From Burkholderia sp. LMG 13014 (GTDB lineage: Bacteria; Pseudomonadota; Gammaproteobacteria; Burkholderiales; Burkholderiaceae): a stretch of DNA of 64,000 nucleotides. Shown here piece by piece: positions 9,131 to 19,300 of this stretch. A program made the translations under genes and the position numbers. The stretch covers positions 1 to 64,000 of the forward strand of contig NZ_CAJNKE010000001.1 in assembly GCF_905232215.1 (NCBI RefSeq), given 5' to 3'. Positions within the stretch are counted from its first letter, which is position 1. Each line of letters opens with the position of its first letter. Under the pieces are notes generated by a model. That model made no database searches, was not told where the DNA came from, and was given only the letters and a program-made list of their open reading frames with translations.

Positions 9131-10300
9131 ATGGGATACAGGCTTGAAACGCTCGCGCTGGCCGCGGACCGCGACGTGACCGACGAGAAGACGGTCGCGC
9201 CGGCGATCCACTATTCGGCCGTGTTCAAGGCGGCCGGCAGCGAGGAATTCGCGGAGATGTCGAGCGTGCCGCAGCATCCGCGCAACTACACGCGCTACGG
9301 CAATCCGGTTCACGAGCGGGTCAAGGCGATCATGGCGGAGCTCGAGGGCACCGAGACCGCGCTCGTCACCGCGTCCGGCATGGGCGCGATCGCGACCGCG
9401 ATCCTCAGTGTCGTGAAGGCCGGCGATCACGTGATCGGCCAGACGCGCCATTACATGAGCACGACGAAAATGCTCGACGACATGCTGCGCCGGTTCGGCG
9501 TCGAGGTGACGTTCGTCGACCAGACCGACGCGGCCGCGTTCGATCGTGCGATCCGGCCGAACACGCGGCTGATCGTGCTCGAATCGCCGGTCAATCCGCT
9601 GCTGCTCGTGACCGACATCGCCGCGGTGAGCGAAGTCGCCAGGGCGCGCGGCATCCTGACACTCGCGGACAACACGTTCGCGTCGCCGGTCAACCAGCAG
9701 CCGCACCGGCTCGGTGTCGACATCGTCGTGCACAGCGCGACCAAGTATCTCGGCGGCCATCACGACCTGACCGGCGGCGTGATCTGCACGAGTCGCGTGA
9801 TCGCCGAGCAGATCTGGCATACGCACATCACGCTCGGCTCGGTGCTGTCGCCGATGGACGCGTGGCTGCTGCTGCGCGGGCTGCGCACGCTGCCGATGCG
9901 CGTCGAGCGGATCAACGCGAACGCCCAGGCGCTCGCCGAGTTCCTCGAGGCGCACGCGAAGATCGAGCGCGTGTTCTACCCGGGCCTGCGCAGCCATCCG
10001 CAGCATGAACTCGCGTGCCGGCAGATGCGCGGCTTCGGCGGCGTGGTCGCGTTCGGCGTGCGGGGCGGCTATGGCGAAGCGCAGCGCTTCGTCGAGGCGC
10101 TGCGCTTGCCGCTGAACGCGGGCAATCTCGGCGGCGTCGATTCGCTCGCGATCCATACGGCATCCATGTGGGCGGGCACGATGTCGGCGGAACAAATGCG
10201 CGCGGCCGACATCCCGCTCAACTTCATCCGTTATTCGGTCGGCATCGAGCATGTCGACGACCTGAAAGCCGATATCGCGCAAGCGCTCGAGCAGATCTGA
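9131..10300 (+). CDS. Cys/Met-metabolism PLP enzyme (gamma-lyase/gamma-synthase class)
   Basis: A 389-residue fold-type I PLP enzyme. Conserved points are NYTRYGNP (residues 52-59), the aspartate of LADNTFASP near 180, and the Schiff-base lysine K205 in HSATKYLGGH. Family members carry out gamma-elimination or gamma-replacement on methionine, homocysteine, cystathionine or O-acyl-homoserine. The specificity residues cannot be assigned safely from sequence alone. Between an amino-acid importer and a homocysteine methyltransferase, a degradative gamma-lyase role, or conversion of a sulfonium amino acid, is more likely than housekeeping methionine synthesis. It has a GGAG ribosome site seven bases before ATG. 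Confidence 0.87.
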   Translation: MGYRLETLALAADRDVTDEKTVAPAIHYSAVFKAAGSEEFAEMSSVPQHPRNYTRYGNPVHERVKAIMAELEGTETALVTASGMGAIATAILSVVKAGDHVIGQTRHYMSTTKMLDDMLRRFGVEVTFVDQTDAAAFDRAIRPNTRLIVLESPVNPLLLVTDIAAVSEVARARGILTLADNTFASPVNQQPHRLGVDIVVHSATKYLGGHHDLTGGVICTSRVIAEQIWHTHITLGSVLSPMDAWLLLRGLRTLPMRVERINANAQALAEFLEAHAKIERVFYPGLRSHPQHELACRQMRGFGGVVAFGVRGGYGEAQRFVEALRLPLNAGNLGGVDSLAIHTASMWAGTMSAEQMRAADIPLNFIRYSVGIEHVDDLKADIAQALEQI

Positions 10301-10404
10301 CACGGACCGGCGCACGCGGTCGTTCGACGCATCGGGCGGGCCGCGCCGGCCTTTGAATCGATCCGGGCGCGAGCGGCCCGGGTTGCAACGACGGAGCACG
10401 GAAT

Positions 10405-11352
10405 ATGCATGGCATCACGGTACTCGACGGCGGCATGGGGCGCGAACTGGCGCGGATGGGGGCGCCGTTCAGGCAGCCGGAATGGTCGGCGCTCGCGCTG
10501 ATGGAAGCGCCGCATTACGTCGGCCTCGCGCACGACGCGTTCATCGCGGCGGGCGCCGACGTGATCACCGCGAACAGCTATGCGGTCGTGCCGTTCCATA
10601 TCGGCGAGCAGCGGTTCCGTCGCGACGGTGTCGCGCTCGCGGCACTTGCCGGGCAACTCGCGCGGCAAGCCGCGGATCGCGCAGTGCGGCCAGTACGCGT
10701 CGCGGGATCGCTTCCGCCGACCGGCGGTTCGTATCGGCCCGACCTGTTCGACGCGGCGCGTGCCGATGCGATTCTGGCGACGCTCGTCGATGGACTCGAT
10801 CCGTACGTCGACCTGTGGCTGGCCGAGACGCAGAGCCTGACCGGCGAGATCGACGCGGTCCGTCGCGCGCTCGGTGCGAATCCGAAGCCGCTCTGGGTGT
10901 CGTTCACGCTGCGCGACGAGGTCGGCGCCGACACGGGCGCCGGGCCGGTACTGCGATCGGGACAGGCACTCGACGAAGCCATCGACGCCGCCGTGTCCGC
11001 GCGCGCGAGCGCGCTGCTGTTCAACTGCAGCCAGCCGGAGGCGATGGGTGCGGCGATCGAGGCGGTGCAGCGTAGGCTCGCTGGAATGGGAGCAGGAGCA
11101 GGAGCGGCGTTGATGATCGGCGCGTATGCGAACGCCTTTCCACCGCAGCGCGCCGATGCGCGTGCGAACGAGGAACTCGACGCATTGCGCGGCGATATCG
11201 ATCCGCCCGGCTATGCGAAATGGGCGGAGCAGTGGCTTGCGCTCGGTGCGCAGATCGTCGGCGGGTGTTGCGGAATCGGCCCCGGCCACATCGCGGCATT
11301 GCGCGACGCGGTCGATGCGCGCAGTGCCGGGCACACCGGGTCCGGCCAATGA
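10405..11352 (+). CDS. mmuM: Homocysteine S-methyltransferase (MmuM-type)
   Basis: The 315-residue protein has the Pfam S-methyl_trans layout: TVLDGGMGRELARMG at the N-terminus, DVITANSYAV near residue 52, and the three zinc-binding cysteines (one in LLFNCSQPEA, two in GGCCGIGPGH near 290). Short stand-alone members move a methyl group from S-methylmethionine or SAM to homocysteine, giving methionine. The folate and B12 domains of MetH are absent. Its presence next to an ABC importer suggests that S-methylmethionine or a related sulfonium compound is taken up. It overlaps the following AsnC gene by four bases (ATGA). Confidence 0.88.
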   Translation: MHGITVLDGGMGRELARMGAPFRQPEWSALALMEAPHYVGLAHDAFIAAGADVITANSYAVVPFHIGEQRFRRDGVALAALAGQLARQAADRAVRPVRVAGSLPPTGGSYRPDLFDAARADAILATLVDGLDPYVDLWLAETQSLTGEIDAVRRALGANPKPLWVSFTLRDEVGADTGAGPVLRSGQALDEAIDAAVSARASALLFNCSQPEAMGAAIEAVQRRLAGMGAGAGAALMIGAYANAFPPQRADARANEELDALRGDIDPPGYAKWAEQWLALGAQIVGGCCGIGPGHIAALRDAVDARSAGHTGSGQ

Positions 11353-11786
11353 AGATCGACGGCCTGGACCAGAAGATCATCGACGCATTGTGTGCCGATG
11401 CGCGGATTCCGCTCGCGGTGCTGGCCGACAGGATCGGTTTGTCCAGGCAGGCGGTCCGGCACCGGATCGACCGGCTCGAAGCGCTGAAGATCATTGCAGG
11501 CTATACGGTGCGGCTCGCGTTGCCCGACGATGTCGCACCGGTGCGTGCCGTGATGCTCGTCTATCGCAAGGACCGGATGCGCGGCGCGGACGTGCTGGCC
11601 GCACTCGAGCGGATCGCCGAGGTGCGCGACTGCGCGGTTCTCAGCGGCGAGGTCGATTTGCTGGTGCAGATAGAGGCGGCCACGCATGAGCGCATCAGCG
11701 ACATCTGGGCGACCATCAGCGCATTGGACGGCGTGCAGAACATGACGACCAGCTTCGTGCTCGACTCGGTCGTTCATAAGCGGTGA
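11349..11786 (+). CDS. Lrp/AsnC-family transcriptional regulator
   Basis: A 145-residue regulator. An N-terminal helix-turn-helix (DQKIIDALCADARIPL, DRIGLSRQAVRHRIDRL) is followed by the RAM effector domain with LSGEVDLLVQIEA. It is translationally coupled to the homocysteine methyltransferase gene, so it is made together with the enzymes it presumably controls. It is only distantly similar to the regulator at 2781. Together they bracket the cluster, perhaps sensing substrate and product separately. Confidence 0.9.
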   Translation: MKIDGLDQKIIDALCADARIPLAVLADRIGLSRQAVRHRIDRLEALKIIAGYTVRLALPDDVAPVRAVMLVYRKDRMRGADVLAALERIAEVRDCAVLSGEVDLLVQIEAATHERISDIWATISALDGVQNMTTSFVLDSVVHKR

Positions 11787-12004
11787 CGGCCCGGCGGCGT
11801 GGACAGTCTTTGGTCTTGATGGAGCGAATTTCCGCTTCGGGTCGCTTTATGTCCCGTGCATGAAAGGCCGCATCCACGACGATCGTCGCGCTCTGTCATC
11901 GGGCGCTAGCCGGCCAGAAACGGCCGATCGACACCGTCGCGTAAATCGTCCGCAATCAACGCACTCGAGAACCGCGATTCGCTCCGCATCCGTCCAGGCG
12001 CAAC

Positions 12005-12413
12005 ATGCAAAATGACCTAAACCGTGCAACTTGCTGGATTGCGTTCACCCTCGAACGCTGCCAGTTTCCGAATTGCGATGTGCTCGCGGCGCAAATCGCG
12101 AATGCTGAAATCGGCGAGCATTTGTCAATGCGGGTGCAACAATTTCTCGCTATCGATGGCTGCGCCTGACGGCGTGCCTGGAATATCCACGAGCGGACAC
12201 GGTTACGGTCGGGTGTTTGAAGCCGACTTTCGGGGCCTTGGCGAACCCGACGTGTCACGATCGCTTGAAATTTTCTTGTTCGCCGATGATTCGGATCATT
12301 TGAGCTGCGTTGAGATCGATTACTGCGGAAACGGACTACCCATCCCCGAGCGCATGAACCTCGAGTCGGCTCCCTGTCACCTTCTCCAGGGTGACACGCT
12401 GATCCGCGCATAG
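12005..12413 (+). pseudogene. Small Cys-rich hypothetical gene with a frameshift
   Basis: ATG 12005 opens a frame reading NDLNRATCWIAFTLERC and VLAAQIANAEIGEH, while a second frame continues with ICQCGCNNFSLSM, HGYGRVFEADFRGLG and HLSCVEIDYCGNGLPIPE up to a stop at 12413. The two halves together look like one protein of about 136 residues with a CxCGC turn. The switch falls between about 12105 and 12125, and joining them needs the net removal of one base (or addition of two). The protein family is unknown to me. A sequencing error is an alternative to a real mutation. Confidence 0.5.
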
Positions 12414-12614
12414 ATCACGGGCGTGTCCGTGACCTACGTTCGTCGCGGCATGCAGACACACCGATGATGTCCGCTCCGTGGAGCGTCGAGCGGCCGGAAT
12501 GGGGCGACAGCACGCATTCACTGGCAGGGGCAGGGGGCGACTGCTACCCCCTTGTCGCAGCTAGAGAGCGCTGCACCGGTAAAGCGTATGGAAATCCCAG
12601 GCTGCCCCCGGGGG

Positions 12615-12643
12615 TTGTGCCGGACAATACAATCCGGTATCAT
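12615..12643 (+). promoter_or_regulatory. Probable sigma-70-type promoter of the rpoD paralogue
   Basis: TTGTGC (12615-12620) and TATCAT (12638-12643) are separated by exactly 17 bases, a good housekeeping promoter. Transcription would begin near 12650. This argues against translation from the much earlier in-frame ATG at 12464 and supports a start further down. The rest of 12414-12796 contains no gene; a C/G-rich palindrome (AGGGGG/CCCCCT) lies near 12530-12555. Confidence 0.5.
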
Positions 12644-12796
12644 TCACGCCCCCCACAAGCTGCGCATACGGATTTCGCACGAGGCGTCCCGCCCTCGACT
12701 ATCTGTGCGTACACGATTCCGTTCGCATCCCGGCAGGCAACCCATTCTGGCGTCATGCTCGCGACGATCGTCGGCTCATCTGTCGAGGAGCATGTA

Positions 12797-14782
12797 TTGG
12801 CAATTCCTGATCGGAACGATTCCACATCCCCTGAAATCACGGGCACGGCAAAAGCCGGCCGCCGTGTGGCAAAGGGAAAGGCCCAGGCCCTGACGCCGAC
12901 GGACAGCGCGTCGCTGGCACGTCAGAACGAGGAGCGCCAGCACCAGATGCGCGCGTTGATCGCGCTCGGTCGCGAGCGCGGCTATCTCACCCACGCGGAC
13001 ATCAACGACCACCTGCCCGACAACTTTGCCCAAACGGCGGCGATGGACACCATCGTCAGCACGTTCAGCGACATGGGCGTGGCCGTGTACGAACAAGCGC
13101 CGGACGCCGAAGCGCTGCTGTTGACCGACGCTGCGCCGGCCGTGGCATCCGACGATCAGGCGGACGAGGAGGCGGAAGCTGCGTTATCGACCGTTGATTC
13201 CGAATTCGGCCGCACCACGGATCCGGTTCGGATGTACATGCGAGAAATGGGGGCCAGCGAACTGCTGACCCGCGCCGGTGAAATTGAGGTCGCGAAACGG
13301 ATCGAAGATGGTCTGCAGGACATGATTCAAGCGATTGCCGCGTGTCCGTCGATCGTGTCCACGATTCTTGCCGATGTCGACCGCGTCGTTGCCGGGGAAC
13401 TGCGCATCGACGAACTGGTCGATGGCATCAGCGTCGACGCCGATGAAAGCGAAATGGCGCCAGAGTCCCAGGAAGAGGATACGGAAGCACAAGCCGCCGA
13501 CGATGATTCGGACGAAGACGACGTCGAAACGGACGCCGGGGATTCGGAGAAGGTGAACGCGGCACGCCTCGAAGAACTCACGAACGACAGTCTCGTGATT
13601 TTCGCGCGCGTGCGTGCGCTGTTCGAGCAGTTGCCGGATGTGCCTGTCACGGGCGATGCCCGTTCCGCAGCCGCTGTACAAGTGCGCACGGCGATCCAGC
13701 GTGAACTCGCGCCGATCCGCTTTACCGCCAAGACCATCGACCGCCTGTGCGCCATCGTGCATGGGCAAGTGACTGAGGTTCGCGCGATCGAGCGCAGCAT
13801 CCTGGCGATTGCTGTCGACCGTTGCGGCATGCCGCGCGACGCGTTTGTCGAGTCGTTCCCGGGCCACGAGACCGACCTCGAATGGACGAACCGCACGGCA
13901 GCGACCTCGCAGCAGTTTGGCGCGGCGCTCGAGCGACATCAGCCGGCGATTCAGGCGGCGCAGCAGAAGCTCGTCGACATCGAGTCCCAGGTCTCGTTGC
14001 CGCTCCAGCAGCTCAAGCAGATCAACCGCCAGATGAGTGCCGCGGAACTGAAAATGCGGCAGGCCAAGCGCGAGATGATCGAGGCGAACCTTCGTCTTGT
14101 CATTTCAATCGCCAAGAAATACGTGAACCGCGGCATGCAGTTCCTGGATTTGATCCAGGAGGGCAATATCGGCCTGATGAAGGCCGTTGACAAGTTCGAA
14201 TACCGGCGCGGCTGGAAGTTCTCGACCTACGCGACCTGGTGGGTCCGGCAGGCTGTCACGCGTGCGCTCGCCGATCAGGCGCGGACCATTCGCGTGCCGG
14301 TCCACATGATCGAGACGATCAACAAGCTGAACCGGATATCGCGCGAAATCTTGCAACAGACAGGGCAGGAAGCGCATCCCTCAGTGCTCGCAAAGCGCAT
14401 GGAGATGTCCGAGGAGAAAGTGCTCAGTATCCTCAAGATCGCCAAGCAACCTGTCTCGCTCGAAACCCCGGTGGGTGACGACGCCGATGCAACGCTCGGT
14501 GACATGATCGAGGATGTCTCGGCGAGTTCGCCGGCTGAGGCGGCGATTCACGCGAACATGCGCGCGGCGATCGACGAGGCACTCAACGGGTTGTCGCCGC
14601 GCGAGGCCAAGGTTCTGCGGATGCGATTCGGGCTCGACACAAACTCCGATCACACGCTTGAAGAGGTCGGCAAGCAGTTCGATGTGACCCGTGAGCGGAT
14701 CCGTCAGATTGAGAGCAAGGCGATGCGCAAGCTGATGCATCCCAGCCGTGCGGACAAGCTCAGGCCATTTCTTGAGCGCTAG
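12797..14782 (+). CDS. rpoD: RNA polymerase sigma factor RpoD (paralogue)
   Basis: A primary-type sigma factor of about 661 residues. Region 1.1 is seen around [20 protein letters not shown], and an acidic linker ([15 protein letters not shown]) is typical of betaproteobacterial RpoD. Regions 2.1-2.4 read [33 protein letters not shown] and [16 protein letters not shown]. Region 4.2 reads [19 protein letters not shown] chose TTG 12797 because GAGGAG (12785-12790) stands six bases before it and a promoter lies at 12615-12643; ATG 12755 is an alternative. The cell must have a main rpoD elsewhere if this is on a secondary replicon, so this copy may be a specialised or redundant primary sigma. Confidence 0.88.
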   Translation: MAIPDRNDSTSPEITGTAKAGRRVAKGKAQALTPTDSASLARQNEERQHQMRALIALGRERGYLTHADINDHLPDNFAQTAAMDTIVSTFSDMGVAVYEQAPDAEALLLTDAAPAVASDDQADEEAEAALSTVDSEFGRTTDPVRMYMREMGASELLTRAGEIEVAKRIEDGLQDMIQAIAACPSIVSTILADVDRVVAGELRIDELVDGISVDADESEMAPESQEEDTEAQAADDDSDEDDVETDAGDSEKVNAARLEELTNDSLVIFARVRALFEQLPDVPVTGDARSAAAVQVRTAIQRELAPIRFTAKTIDRLCAIVHGQVTEVRAIERSILAIAVDRCGMPRDAFVESFPGHETDLEWTNRTAATSQQFGAALERHQPAIQAAQQKLVDIESQVSLPLQQLKQINRQMSAAELKMRQAKREMIEANLRLVISIAKKYVNRGMQFLDLIQEGNIGLMKAVDKFEYRRGWKFSTYATWWVRQAVTRALADQARTIRVPVHMIETINKLNRISREILQQTGQEAHPSVLAKRMEMSEEKVLSILKIAKQPVSLETPVGDDADATLGDMIEDVSASSPAEAAIHANMRAAIDEALNGLSPREAKVLRMRFGLDTNSDHTLEEVGKQFDVTRERIRQIESKAMRKLMHPSRADKLRPFLER

Positions 14783-14796
14783 ACTTGAGCGCTAGA
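14771..14796 (+). repeat. 13-bp perfect tandem duplication across the rpoD stop codon
   Basis: CTTGAGCGCTAGA occurs at 14771-14783 and again at 14784-14796. The first copy contains the rpoD stop TAG (14780-14782), so the duplication leaves the protein unchanged. It is a recent-looking slippage product. Confidence 0.8.
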
Positions 14797-14800
14797 GCAA

Positions 14801-14830
14801 GCCGGGCGTGGTATCCCTGCGACGCCCGGC
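14801..14830 (+). terminator. Hairpin after rpoD, possible terminator
   Basis: GCCGGGCGT (14801-14809) pairs perfectly with ACGCCCGGC (14822-14830) around a 12-base loop, 18 bases after the stop codon. No T-run follows, so it may be a weak terminator or an mRNA-stabilising hairpin. Confidence 0.5.
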
Positions 14831-14951
14831 TCCAGGCTTGCAGCGATCACGCGTCGGCCTGATCGTTGTCCTGACCGCAGCGTATTCGCTGCGGGGAAAA
14901 CTGACAGCGGCTTGATGCTGGCGGCCTGCTTCCCTTTGCTTGGGCGGCCCG

Positions 14952-15119
14952 GGTGCGGACTCCGCAAACCTGGTCGCTGCACTGGATCAATGGGCGACGA
15001 AGGGCAAGGCACCCGGGAACCTCGTTGCATCGAAGCTGAACACGGACGGTAGTGCGGCGTTTGCGCGAGCCTTGTGCCAGTATCCGCCGTACCCGCGCTA
15101 TACCGGGCCCGCGAACGGC
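14952..15119 (+). pseudogene. Tannase/feruloyl-esterase-family 3' fragment
   Basis: One frame reads NLVAALDQWATKGKAPGNLV followed by RALCQYPPYPRYTGPAN. This is the conserved C-terminal pattern of tannase/feruloyl esterase-family enzymes (W..KG.AP..LVA, then LCxYPxxxxYxG). The upstream part of the gene is absent; the sequence before it is the rpoD tail. The similarity ends near 15119, exactly where an oppositely oriented fragment begins. This marks a deletion or inversion junction. Confidence 0.6.
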
Positions 15120-15279
15120 GCCCGCCACGTCGACGGCGAGCGCGCCGATTTCATCCGCGAATGGCTGCACGCCTTCCGGACCCTTCGAATTCGCGATCCG
15201 CACGCGATGGCCCGCCGCCTTCAGCCGGCGCGCAAGCGTCCCGCCGATATTGCCGGGTCCCGATGATGCCTATTTCCAC
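15118..15279 (-). pseudogene. NADP-dependent F420-reductase-like gene, 5' fragment with frameshift
   Basis: On the minus strand a GTG at 15279, preceded by GAGG, opens with EIGIIG. After one extra base the next frame reads PGNIGGTLARRLKAAGHRV, RIANSKGPEG and DEIGALAVDVAGA. Together this is the Rossmann fold start of the COG2085/F420-type NADP oxidoreductases. The extra base breaks the glycine motif, and the gene stops at the tannase fragment. Both decay and truncation show that it is dead. Confidence 0.6.
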
Positions 15280-15320
15280 GGTGGTTACCTCGTTCAAGAA
15301 TGCTTCGCCAGCCCGCCGCG

Positions 15321-16127
15321 TCACGCGAGCCGGAATTTTTTCCGCAGGCTCGAATCGACCGGGCCGGCTGGCATGAACCGTCGCAACTTGCGCAATAGCG
15401 ACGCCTCACCGGTCGGCGTGCGTCGCATCCGCCATGCGCCGAGCGCTGCGTCGACGATGGTGGCGGCCACACCCTCGGGGTGCGGCGCGGTTTTCACGCA
15501 GTGGACAACGGCACGCGACGCGAGCGTCCGCTCGCGGTCGTAATCGGCGATCGGCGCGCTTGCCTGCAGCGCGTTGACGTCCAGGTTCGTCCGCGTAAAC
15601 GACGGTTCGACCAGCGTCGTGCGAATGCCGAACTGCCGCAGTTCGTGATCCAGCGTTTCAGTCAAACCCTCCACCGCATGTTTGGATGCCGAATAGAGTC
15701 CCATATAGGGCGCCGGCAGGAAGCCGAGCACCGAGCTGACATTGACGATCCGGCCGCGCCGCTGTGCCCGCATGTGCGGAAGCACCGCATGGGCCGTACG
15801 CAGGATGCTGAATACGTTGGTGTCGAACAATGCCGCGGCTTCGGTCACGGAGGTTTCCTCCACCGCGCCGAGCAGGCTCGTGCCTGCATTGTTCACGAGC
15901 ACGTCGATGCGTGCGGCGCGATCGATGATCGTTTGAATACCCGATTGAACGGACGCGTCGTCACGTACGTCCATCTCGATCAACTCGACGCCGGCGATGG
16001 GTGCCGCTCGCGCGATGCTGCGCACGGTGCCGAACACGCGGCACCCGCGTTTGGCGAATTGTTCTGCGGCGACGCGCCCGATGCCCGACGACACGCCGGT
16101 CACGACGACAACGGTGGAATTCGACAT
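15321..16127 (-). CDS. Short-chain dehydrogenase/reductase (SDR)
   Basis: A 268-residue classical SDR. The cofactor motif is [13 protein letters not shown] (about residues 10-22), followed by [12 protein letters not shown], a catalytic serine in NVSSVLGF and the YxxxK motif as [10 protein letters not shown]. Substrate is unknown. ATG 16127 has AAGGA upstream and the gene follows the RND permease gene by 32 bases in the same direction, so it is probably the last gene of the efflux operon. Such SDRs near pumps may modify the exported compound, but that is only context. Confidence 0.85.
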   Translation of the reverse strand: MSNSTVVVVTGVSSGIGRVAAEQFAKRGCRVFGTVRSIARAAPIAGVELIEMDVRDDASVQSGIQTIIDRAARIDVLVNNAGTSLLGAVEETSVTEAAALFDTNVFSILRTAHAVLPHMRAQRRGRIVNVSSVLGFLPAPYMGLYSASKHAVEGLTETLDHELRQFGIRTTLVEPSFTRTNLDVNALQASAPIADYDRERTLASRAVVHCVKTAPHPEGVAATIVDAALGAWRMRRTPTGEASLLRKLRRFMPAGPVDSSLRKKFRLA

Positions 16128-16159
16128 GGCTGTTTCCTTGGACAGGATGAGTAGCGGTA

Positions 16160-19100
16160 TCAATCGCGCGCGTTCAGTGCGGGCTGAAATACAGCCTCGC
16201 CCGGCGATGCCGGTTCATGACCGCCGTGGCGGGTGGCGGCGGAATGACCGGGCCGGATCCTGAACCAGATCGCGTACATCGCCGGCAGGAACATCAGCGT
16301 GAGGATCGTCCCGGCGAACGTGCCGCCGATCAGCGTGTACGCGAGCGTTCCCCAGAACACCGAATGCGTGAGCGGAATGAACGCGAGCACGGCGGCCATG
16401 GCGGTCAGGATCACCGGGCGCGCCCGCTGCACGGTCGCTTCGACGACCGCGTGGAACGGATCCAGTCCCGCCTGTTCGTTCTGGTGAATCTGGCCGATCA
16501 GGATCAGCGTGTTGCGCATCAGGATCCCCGACAGCGCGACGAGGCCGACCAGCGCATTGATGCCGAACGGCTGCCGGAACAGGATCAGCGTGGGCACCAC
16601 GCCGATCAGGCCGAGCGGGCTCGTCATGAACACCATCACCATCGCGGAGATCGAGCGCACCTGGAAGATGATGATGACGAGCGTGACCGCCAGCATGATC
16701 GGGAAGAGCGGCAGCATCGCCTTGGTGGCCTTGCCGGATTCCTCGATGGAGCCGGCCTCCTCGATTCGATAGCCGCTCGGCAGCGCGGCGATGATCGGCT
16801 GAAGCTGGTTCGTGATCGCAGCCGACACGTCCGGCGGCTGCAAGCCGTCGGCGATGTCGCCGCGCACCGTGAGCGTCGGCACGCGATCCCGCCAGCGCAT
16901 GATCGGCTCTTCCATCCGCACGTCGACCTTGCCGACCTGCGACAGCGGGATACGCTGCCCGCTCGCGCCGGCGAGCGTGAAGTCGTCGAGCCGCGCGGGA
17001 TCGAGCCGCGCATCGCCGCCCGACCGCGCGATCACCTGTACGGTCCGGATATCCTCGCGCACTGCGGTGACCGGCACCCCGGTCAGCAGGAACTGCAGCT
17101 GCTGCGCGACCGCACTGGACGTCAACCCGACTGCCTGCAGGCGATCCTGCTGCAACGTGAAATGCAGCGTCGGCGCGCGCGTGCCCCAGTCGGCATTGAC
17201 CGTGCGCATCATCGGGCTGCCGGTCATCACACGCTCGACATCGGTCGCGATACCGCGCAGCTTGTCCGGATCGGGGCCCGTGACCCGATACGCGACCGGG
17301 AACGGCGAATACGGACCGAACACGAGCTGCGTCACCCGTACGCGGGCTTCGGGCGCAAGGCCATCGGCGATGGCCCGCCGCAGGCGCGCCTTCAACGCAT
17401 CGCGCTCGTCCTGGCTGTCGGTGCGCACCACGATCTTCGCGAATGACGGATCGGGCAGCTCCGGCCCCATCGCCAGATAAAAGCGCGGCGCACCCTGGCC
17501 GACGTACGCGGTGACGATCCTCGCTTCCTTCTGCTTCGCGAGCCACGCTTCGACCTTCGACGTGGCGGCGCTCGTTTGCGAAATCGACGTGCCGTACGGC
17601 ATCTGCACCTCGATCAGCACCTCGGGGCGATCGGAGATCGGGAAAAACTGTTTCTTGACGACCGCCATGCCGAGAATCGCGAGCACGAACAGGGCGACGA
17701 CCGAACCGGCGACGAGCCATTTGCGGGCGATCACGCGCGTCAGCAATTGCCGGAAGCGGTTGTAGCGGGGCGTGTCGTAGATCGCATCGTGGCCGCCTTC
17801 GAGCCTCTTGAGGTTCGGCAGCATCTTCACGCCGAGGTACGGTGTGAAGGCCACTGCAACGACCCACGATGCGATCAGCGCGATCCCGACGATCCAGAAC
17901 ATGTTGCTGGTGTATTCGCCCGCGCTGGAGCGAGCGAAGCCGTTCGGCATGAAGCCGACCGCGGTGACCAGCGTGCCGGCCAGCATCGGCGCGGCCGTAT
18001 GGCTCCACGCGTACGCCGACGCGGCCACGCGGTCGTAGCCTTCCTCCATCTTCACGACCATCATTTCGATTGCGATGATCGCGTCGTCGACCAGCAGCCC
18101 GAGCGCGAGGATCAGCGAGCCGAGCGTGATGCGGTCGAAGTTCTTGCCGGTGGCGGCCATCACGACGAACACCACGGCCAGCGTCAGCGGTACGGCCGCG
18201 GCGACGACGAGGCCTACGCGCCAGCCCATGCTGACGAAGCTCACCAGCATCACGACGAGCAGCGCGGCGAAGAACTTGACCATGAACTCGTCGACGGCGG
18301 AGCTGATGTTCACGGACTGGTCGGTGACCTTGGTCAGGCTCATGCCGAGCGGTAGCTCCGCGTTGATCGCGCCGACTTCCCGGTCCAGCGCCCGGCCGAG
18401 GTCGAGCCCGTTCCAGCCGTCGCGCATCACGACGCCGAGCAGCAGCGCGGGTTCGCCGTTGTTGCGGATCATGAACGTCGACGGGTCTTCGTAGCCGCGC
18501 TCGACGGTGGCGATGTCCGACAGTTTCAGCGTGCGGCCCTGTGCGACGATCGGCGTGTCGCGAATCTTCTGCAGCTTGTCGAATGCGCCTTCCACGCGAA
18601 TGAAGATCTCGGGCCCGCGCGTCTCGACGGAGCCGGCCGGCGTCAGCGCATTCTGGCCGTTGAGCGCGGCGAACACGTCCTGCGGGCTCACGCCGAGCGT
18701 CGCGAGCCGGTCGTGCGACAGCTGCACGTAGATGCGCTCCGCCTGTTCGCCGATGATGTCGACCTTCTTCACGCCCGGCACATGCAGCAGGCGCTGACGC
18801 TGCATCTCCGCATCGCGCACCAGCAGGCGCTGCGGTTCGCCCTTGGCCTTCAGCGCGAACAGCGCAAACGTGACGTCCGCGTATTCGTCGTTGACCATCG
18901 GGCCGATCACGCCGGCCGGCAGATCGTTCGCCACGTCGCCGATCTTCTTGCGCGCCTGATAGAACTGCTCCTGCACCTCGGACGGCGGCGTGCTGTCGAG
19001 CAACGTCAGCGTCGTGAACGCGAGGCCGGGGCGCGTGTAGGTTTCGGTGCGGTCGTACCAGCGCAGCTCCTGCATCCGCTTTTCGATCTTTTCGGCCACC

Positions 19101-19300
19101 TGGTCGTGCATTTCCTGCGCGGTGGCGCCCGGCCACGCGGTGACGATGGTCATCACCTTGACCGTGAATGCCGGGTCTTCCGCGCGGCCCAGCTTGAAGA
19201 ACGACACGAGCCCCGCGAGCGAAATCAGGCAGATCAGGAACAGCGTGATCGCGCGCTCGCGCACCGCGAGCGCCGACAGGTTGAAGCGGCGTTCGCTCAT
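16160..19300 (-). CDS. RND-family multidrug/solute efflux permease
   Basis: A 1046-residue inner-membrane proton-driven pump of the hydrophobe/amphiphile type. It starts [16 protein letters not shown], and the two paired helix bundles each end in the expected motifs. Helix 4 carries the proton-relay aspartates in [15 protein letters not shown], with [16 protein letters not shown] in the second half. Porter-domain segments include [15 protein letters not shown]. The length is normal. It overlaps the adaptor gene stop by four bases, so the two are coupled. Its outer-membrane partner is encoded divergently at 21193 but is frameshifted here. Confidence 0.94.
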   Translation of the reverse strand: MSERRFNLSALAVRERAITLFLICLISLAGLVSFFKLGRAEDPAFTVKVMTIVTAWPGATAQEMHDQVAEKIEKRMQELRWYDRTETYTRPGLAFTTLTLLDSTPPSEVQEQFYQARKKIGDVANDLPAGVIGPMVNDEYADVTFALFALKAKGEPQRLLVRDAEMQRQRLLHVPGVKKVDIIGEQAERIYVQLSHDRLATLGVSPQDVFAALNGQNALTPAGSVETRGPEIFIRVEGAFDKLQKIRDTPIVAQGRTLKLSDIATVERGYEDPSTFMIRNNGEPALLLGVVMRDGWNGLDLGRALDREVGAINAELPLGMSLTKVTDQSVNISSAVDEFMVKFFAALLVVMLVSFVSMGWRVGLVVAAAVPLTLAVVFVVMAATGKNFDRITLGSLILALGLLVDDAIIAIEMMVVKMEEGYDRVAASAYAWSHTAAPMLAGTLVTAVGFMPNGFARSSAGEYTSNMFWIVGIALIASWVVAVAFTPYLGVKMLPNLKRLEGGHDAIYDTPRYNRFRQLLTRVIARKWLVAGSVVALFVLAILGMAVVKKQFFPISDRPEVLIEVQMPYGTSISQTSAATSKVEAWLAKQKEARIVTAYVGQGAPRFYLAMGPELPDPSFAKIVVRTDSQDERDALKARLRRAIADGLAPEARVRVTQLVFGPYSPFPVAYRVTGPDPDKLRGIATDVERVMTGSPMMRTVNADWGTRAPTLHFTLQQDRLQAVGLTSSAVAQQLQFLLTGVPVTAVREDIRTVQVIARSGGDARLDPARLDDFTLAGASGQRIPLSQVGKVDVRMEEPIMRWRDRVPTLTVRGDIADGLQPPDVSAAITNQLQPIIAALPSGYRIEEAGSIEESGKATKAMLPLFPIMLAVTLVIIIFQVRSISAMVMVFMTSPLGLIGVVPTLILFRQPFGINALVGLVALSGILMRNTLILIGQIHQNEQAGLDPFHAVVEATVQRARPVILTAMAAVLAFIPLTHSVFWGTLAYTLIGGTFAGTILTLMFLPAMYAIWFRIRPGHSAATRHGGHEPASPGEAVFQPALNARD

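Noticed and set aside
12464-12796. In-frame N-terminal extension of the rpoD paralogue
   Set aside because: The added residues have no sigma-factor features, and a promoter with 17-base spacing lies inside the region at 12615-12643.
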